DNA of 7,728 nucleotides from RGIG3077 sp964490175 (GTDB taxonomy: Bacteria > Bacillota > Clostridia > Oscillospirales > Ruminococcaceae): positions 1 through 7,728 of the forward strand of contig CAZBAI010000043.1 in the NCBI GenBank assembly GCA_964490175.1, written 5' to 3'. How positions within the stretch are numbered: position 1 is the first letter of the stretch; each line of letters starts with the position of its first letter. The notes under the pieces are model-generated. The model ran no database searches. It was not told where the DNA came from and saw only the letters and a list, made by a program, of their open reading frames with translations. A program made the position numbers and the translations under genes. Below are positions 6,073 through 7,728 of the stretch, piece by piece.

Positions 6073-6735
6073 ATGAAAGAAAAAATAACAAAACTGTGGT
6101 TGTCAATATGGCTGTATATAATGACGCTGATTGCCGGTGTTGTATTGGGTTGTTTGATATGCAACCGGTCGGTATGGTCGTTTCAAACAAAGCTGTTTGC
6201 CTTTGCAACGATGCTGTTGCCTTTGCACGTGCTTGAAGAATGGCACTTTCCGGGCGGCTTTCATACAATGTATAATTTAATGCAAAAGTCCGATAAACTC
6301 GACCGATACCCGATGAATCGGCTTTCGGATATGTGGACTAATTTTATCGGTGTGATATTCGGATGCATTGTGCTGACTGTAGGCGTTAATCCCATCTTTA
6401 TGTTTATGCAGTTGTTTCTCTGCTTGGCTGAAGTGTTCGGACACACTTTGGGCGGTATCTTTTCCTATAACCTTTTCAAAAGCAAGGGAAAGAAAACCAT
6501 TTACACCCCGGGCAGCTTTACAACTTGGTTCGGTTATATCCCGATTGCAATTGGAATTGTAATATCATTTTTTACCGAACAGTCAATCTCGCTTCGGCAG
6601 ATACCGATAGCGCTGATTTGCAGTATGCTGTTGGGCGGTTTTGCACTATCCGGTATGGAAAAAATATGCAAAAATGAAAATACGCCTTATGGATACGATT
6701 GGGGTAACGGATATTTTGAAAAATATTTAAAGTAA
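6073..6735 (+). CDS. HXXEE-domain membrane protein (right paralogue)
   Basis: A 220-residue integral membrane protein with about six hydrophobic segments. It carries H52-V-L-E55-E56 followed by W-x-F-P-G-G-F-H, RYPMNRLSDM at 78-87, an E120xxxH124 pair and YTPG at 144-147. All these motifs occur at the same or adjacent positions in the left paralogue. The N-termini are also alike (LWLSIWLY against VWLSIWLY), as are the C-termini (NENTPYGYDWGNGYFEKY against DENSPYKFTNRGYYEQF). The similarity is plainly that of divergent paralogues rather than a recent duplication. ATG 6073 is used, with AAGGCGG about 11 nt upstream; an in-frame TTG at 6049 would overlap tetR and is less likely. It is co-transcribed with tetR and a likely target of its repression. 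Biochemical role unknown. Confidence 0.87.
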   Translation: MKEKITKLWLSIWLYIMTLIAGVVLGCLICNRSVWSFQTKLFAFATMLLPLHVLEEWHFPGGFHTMYNLMQKSDKLDRYPMNRLSDMWTNFIGVIFGCIVLTVGVNPIFMFMQLFLCLAEVFGHTLGGIFSYNLFKSKGKKTIYTPGSFTTWFGYIPIAIGIVISFFTEQSISLRQIPIALICSMLLGGFALSGMEKICKNENTPYGYDWGNGYFEKYLK

Positions 6736-6757
6736 AAGCATTTGCCTGCGGCTTTTT
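6734..6757 (+). terminator. Weak terminator-like hairpin after the tetR-HXXEE unit
   Basis: aaaagc (6734-6739) can pair with gctttt (6751-6756) around an 11-base loop, ending in a five-T run, immediately after the HXXEE stop codon. The stem is short, so this is a weak call, supported mainly by position. Confidence 0.35.
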
Positions 6758-6781
6758 GCTCATTGCAAAGCGCATGATATA

Positions 6782-6816
6782 TTGTCACAACATAGCGAAA
6801 TCTGTCATAATATAGC
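6782..6816 (+). promoter_or_regulatory. Probable cotJ operon promoter with 14-base direct repeat
   Basis: TTGTCA (6782-6787), 18 bp, CATAAT (6806-6811) resembles a sigma-A promoter, while the -10-like CATAATAT also resembles the CATA-type -10 of sigma-E, which drives cotJ in Bacillus. No good sigma-E -35 was found at the proper distance. The region contains a direct repeat, tgtcacaacatagc (6783-6796) and tgtcataatatagc (6803-6816), 12 of 14 bases identical and 20 bases apart, one copy overlapping the -10. Confidence 0.4.
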
Positions 6817-6871
6817 TTAAGGACCGCCAATCGGTGCGGCAACCTTTAAATATCGAAAGGAGAGAAGATTA

Positions 6872-7180
6872 TTGGATAATCGCATGTTTGATAAATATGT
6901 TGCAGACCCGTTTGAGCGCTGTGAACTTCATATGAATCCTACGATGTACGAGCGACTGAAAAACCGTTTTTCGGACGTTGCGGATTCTGCAACGTCTTGG
7001 CACGGCGACAATCGAAACGGATTAAGCAGTTTTCCCGCACAGACGCCGCTTGCAATGGCTTATATCCCATTTCAGCAATGGGAAGAGCCTTATTCCGATG
7101 AGCGTGCGCTGTCAAGCGGAACAGCCTTTTCAGGGCTTGACAAACCGTTTTCAGCTTACGGAGGTGATTGCCGTGAATGA
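6872..7180 (+). CDS. cotJA: Spore coat-associated protein CotJA
   Basis: A 102-residue protein with the CotJA core TPLAMAYIPFQQW (58-70) followed by GTAFSGLDKPF (83-93). In Bacillus, CotJA belongs to the CotJ group of inner spore-coat proteins made in the mother cell and needed for assembly of CotJC. Bacillus CotJA is shorter; the N-terminal extension of about 50 residues here has no recognised domain. The start is a TTG at 6872 because GGAG (6859-6862) lies 9 nt upstream; the next ATG (6884) is 21 nt away from that site. It is the first gene of cotJA-cotJB-cotJC, overlapping cotJB by 8 nt. Confidence 0.88.
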   Translation: MDNRMFDKYVADPFERCELHMNPTMYERLKNRFSDVADSATSWHGDNRNGLSSFPAQTPLAMAYIPFQQWEEPYSDERALSSGTAFSGLDKPFSAYGGDCRE

Positions 7181-7424
7181 CAGAGAAAGGCTTATGCTTG
7201 TGATATCTCGCAGTGATTTTATGCTTACCGAGCTGAGATTATATCTCGACACGCACGGCAATTGCCCTAACGCTTTGAGATTATACAAAAAATATCAGGC
7301 GATGAAAGAGCAGGCTGTAAATGAATACAGTGAGAAATACGGTGCGATTACGCCCGATGCAGTTGATACCGACTGCGGCTGGACGTGGACAAAAAGTCCG
7401 TGGCCGTGGGAGGGGGATTGTTGA
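7173..7424 (+). CDS. cotJB: Spore coat protein CotJB
   Basis: An 83-residue protein of typical CotJB length with LRLYLDTH (21-28), a helical charged middle and the Trp-rich C-terminal signature WTWTKSPWPWE (70-80). It is a structural partner in the CotJ complex of the spore coat. The start is a GTG at 7173, preceded by a strong GGAGGTGAT (7160-7168), and it overlaps the end of cotJA; the open frame continues far upstream but only as a shadow of cotJA. Three bases separate its stop from cotJC, indicating tight translational coupling. Confidence 0.9.
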   Translation: MNDRERLMLVISRSDFMLTELRLYLDTHGNCPNALRLYKKYQAMKEQAVNEYSEKYGAITPDAVDTDCGWTWTKSPWPWEGDC

Positions 7425-7427
7425 TTT

Positions 7428-7679
7428 ATGTGGATTTACGAGAAGAAGCTTCAATATCCTGTAAGCATTAAGCGCTGCGACCCAAATGCGGCAAAAATAA
7501 TCATCACACAGCTCGGCGGCCCAGACGGTGAGTTGGGCGCTTCGCTGCGTTATCTCAATCAGCGCTACTCAATGACTCAGGATAAAGTTAAAGCAACATT
7601 GACGGATATAGGTAGAGAAGCCTCTGAAATGTTCCGTTCAGAGGCTACCGCTTTTTTTGACGCTTTTGCAACCGTGTAG
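7428..7679 (+). pseudogene. cotJC: Truncated cotJC (manganese catalase-like spore coat protein)
   Basis: The first 62 residues match CotJC closely (MWIYEKKLQYPV, IIITQLGGPDGELGASLRYL at 25-44, LTDIG at 58-62), including Glu36 of the manganese-catalase fold. CotJC is normally near 190 residues, and the family continues after LTDIG with a TEELAHLEM-like segment that supplies metal ligands. Here it runs instead into an unrelated 21-residue tail and a stop at 7677. None of the three forward frames after 7613 restores the family sequence before the window ends. The start is certain: ATG 7428 with GGAGGGGG upstream. The point of divergence (7614-7622) coincides with a terminator-like hairpin. The gene is either inactivated (deletion or insertion) or split by an element that could excise; the window ends too soon to tell. 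Confidence 0.82.
7611..7658 (+). terminator. Terminator-like hairpin at the cotJC break point
   Basis: A 9-bp stem, gcctctgaa (7620-7628) with ttcagaggc (7637-7645), has an 8-base loop. It is extended by ggta (7611-7614) pairing with tacc (7646-7649) across a 5-base bulge, and followed by gc and seven T (7652-7658). It should stop the cotJ transcript. It sits within the aberrant tail of cotJC, so it belongs to the sequence that replaced the rest of the gene. Confidence 0.7.
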
Positions 7680-7728
7680 CTCCATTTAATAGGAAGTAAA
7701 TTCAAATATACATCTATGTTGTCCTTAT
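7680..7728. other. Unassigned sequence after the cotJC stop
   Basis: Forty-nine bases with no recognisable gene, repeat or cotJC 3' sequence. If an element is inserted in cotJC, this would be its left end. Confidence 0.3.

Noticed and set aside
5846..6268. Minus-strand open frame opposite the end of tetR and the start of the right HXXEE gene
   Set aside because: Spans two well-supported plus-strand genes and has no recognisable domain or ribosome site.
7611..7679. Group I or group II intron, or simple frameshift, as the cause of the cotJC break
   Set aside because: No group II GTGYG-type 5' end or recognisable intron domain is visible, and no forward frame resumes the CotJC sequence within the window.

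Overview
The window looks like a chromosomal piece from a spore-forming, anaerobic, gut-type clostridium (Ruminococcaceae/Oscillospiraceae-like). The reasons are the cotJ spore-coat operon, a ferredoxin-type aldo/keto reductase, CotH and DUF1893 proteins, moderate G+C, strong AGGAGG-type ribosome sites and some GTG/TTG starts. The assignment to a group is inference from gene content only.

Left part (about 160-4044, minus strand): a compact four-gene operon, read right to left. It encodes a small Ser/Asp-rich lipoprotein, a DUF1893 (TM1506-like) protein, an aldo/keto reductase with two C-terminal [4Fe-4S] motifs, and a CotH-family lipoprotein with a chitobiase-type beta-sandwich domain. Gaps are 41 nt, a 4-nt ATGA overlap, and 20 nt.

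Centre (4084-4625): no gene. It holds a dense palindromic element of the form A-B-A. Two near-identical copies of about 125 bp (A), each able to fold as an outer stem enclosing three hairpins, flank a different hairpin-rich segment (B). An extended -10 promoter on the minus strand sits at the right edge of the second copy, so the whole element may be transcribed as a structured leader of the four-gene operon. A strong hairpin at 4579-4612 separates this from the next gene.

Right-centre (4697-6735): two paralogous HXXEE-domain membrane proteins, one on each strand, surround a TetR-family regulator. The divergent intergenic region carries a perfect 17-bp inverted repeat in which two mirror-image sigma-A-like promoters are embedded. 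This forms a self-contained regulated module: one HXXEE gene alone on the left arm, tetR plus the second HXXEE gene on the right arm.

Right end (6872-7728): the cotJA-cotJB-cotJC spore-coat operon. cotJC loses similarity to its family after about 62 residues, at a terminator-like hairpin, and stops at 83 residues. It is either a broken gene or the left junction of an inserted element whose remainder lies outside the window.
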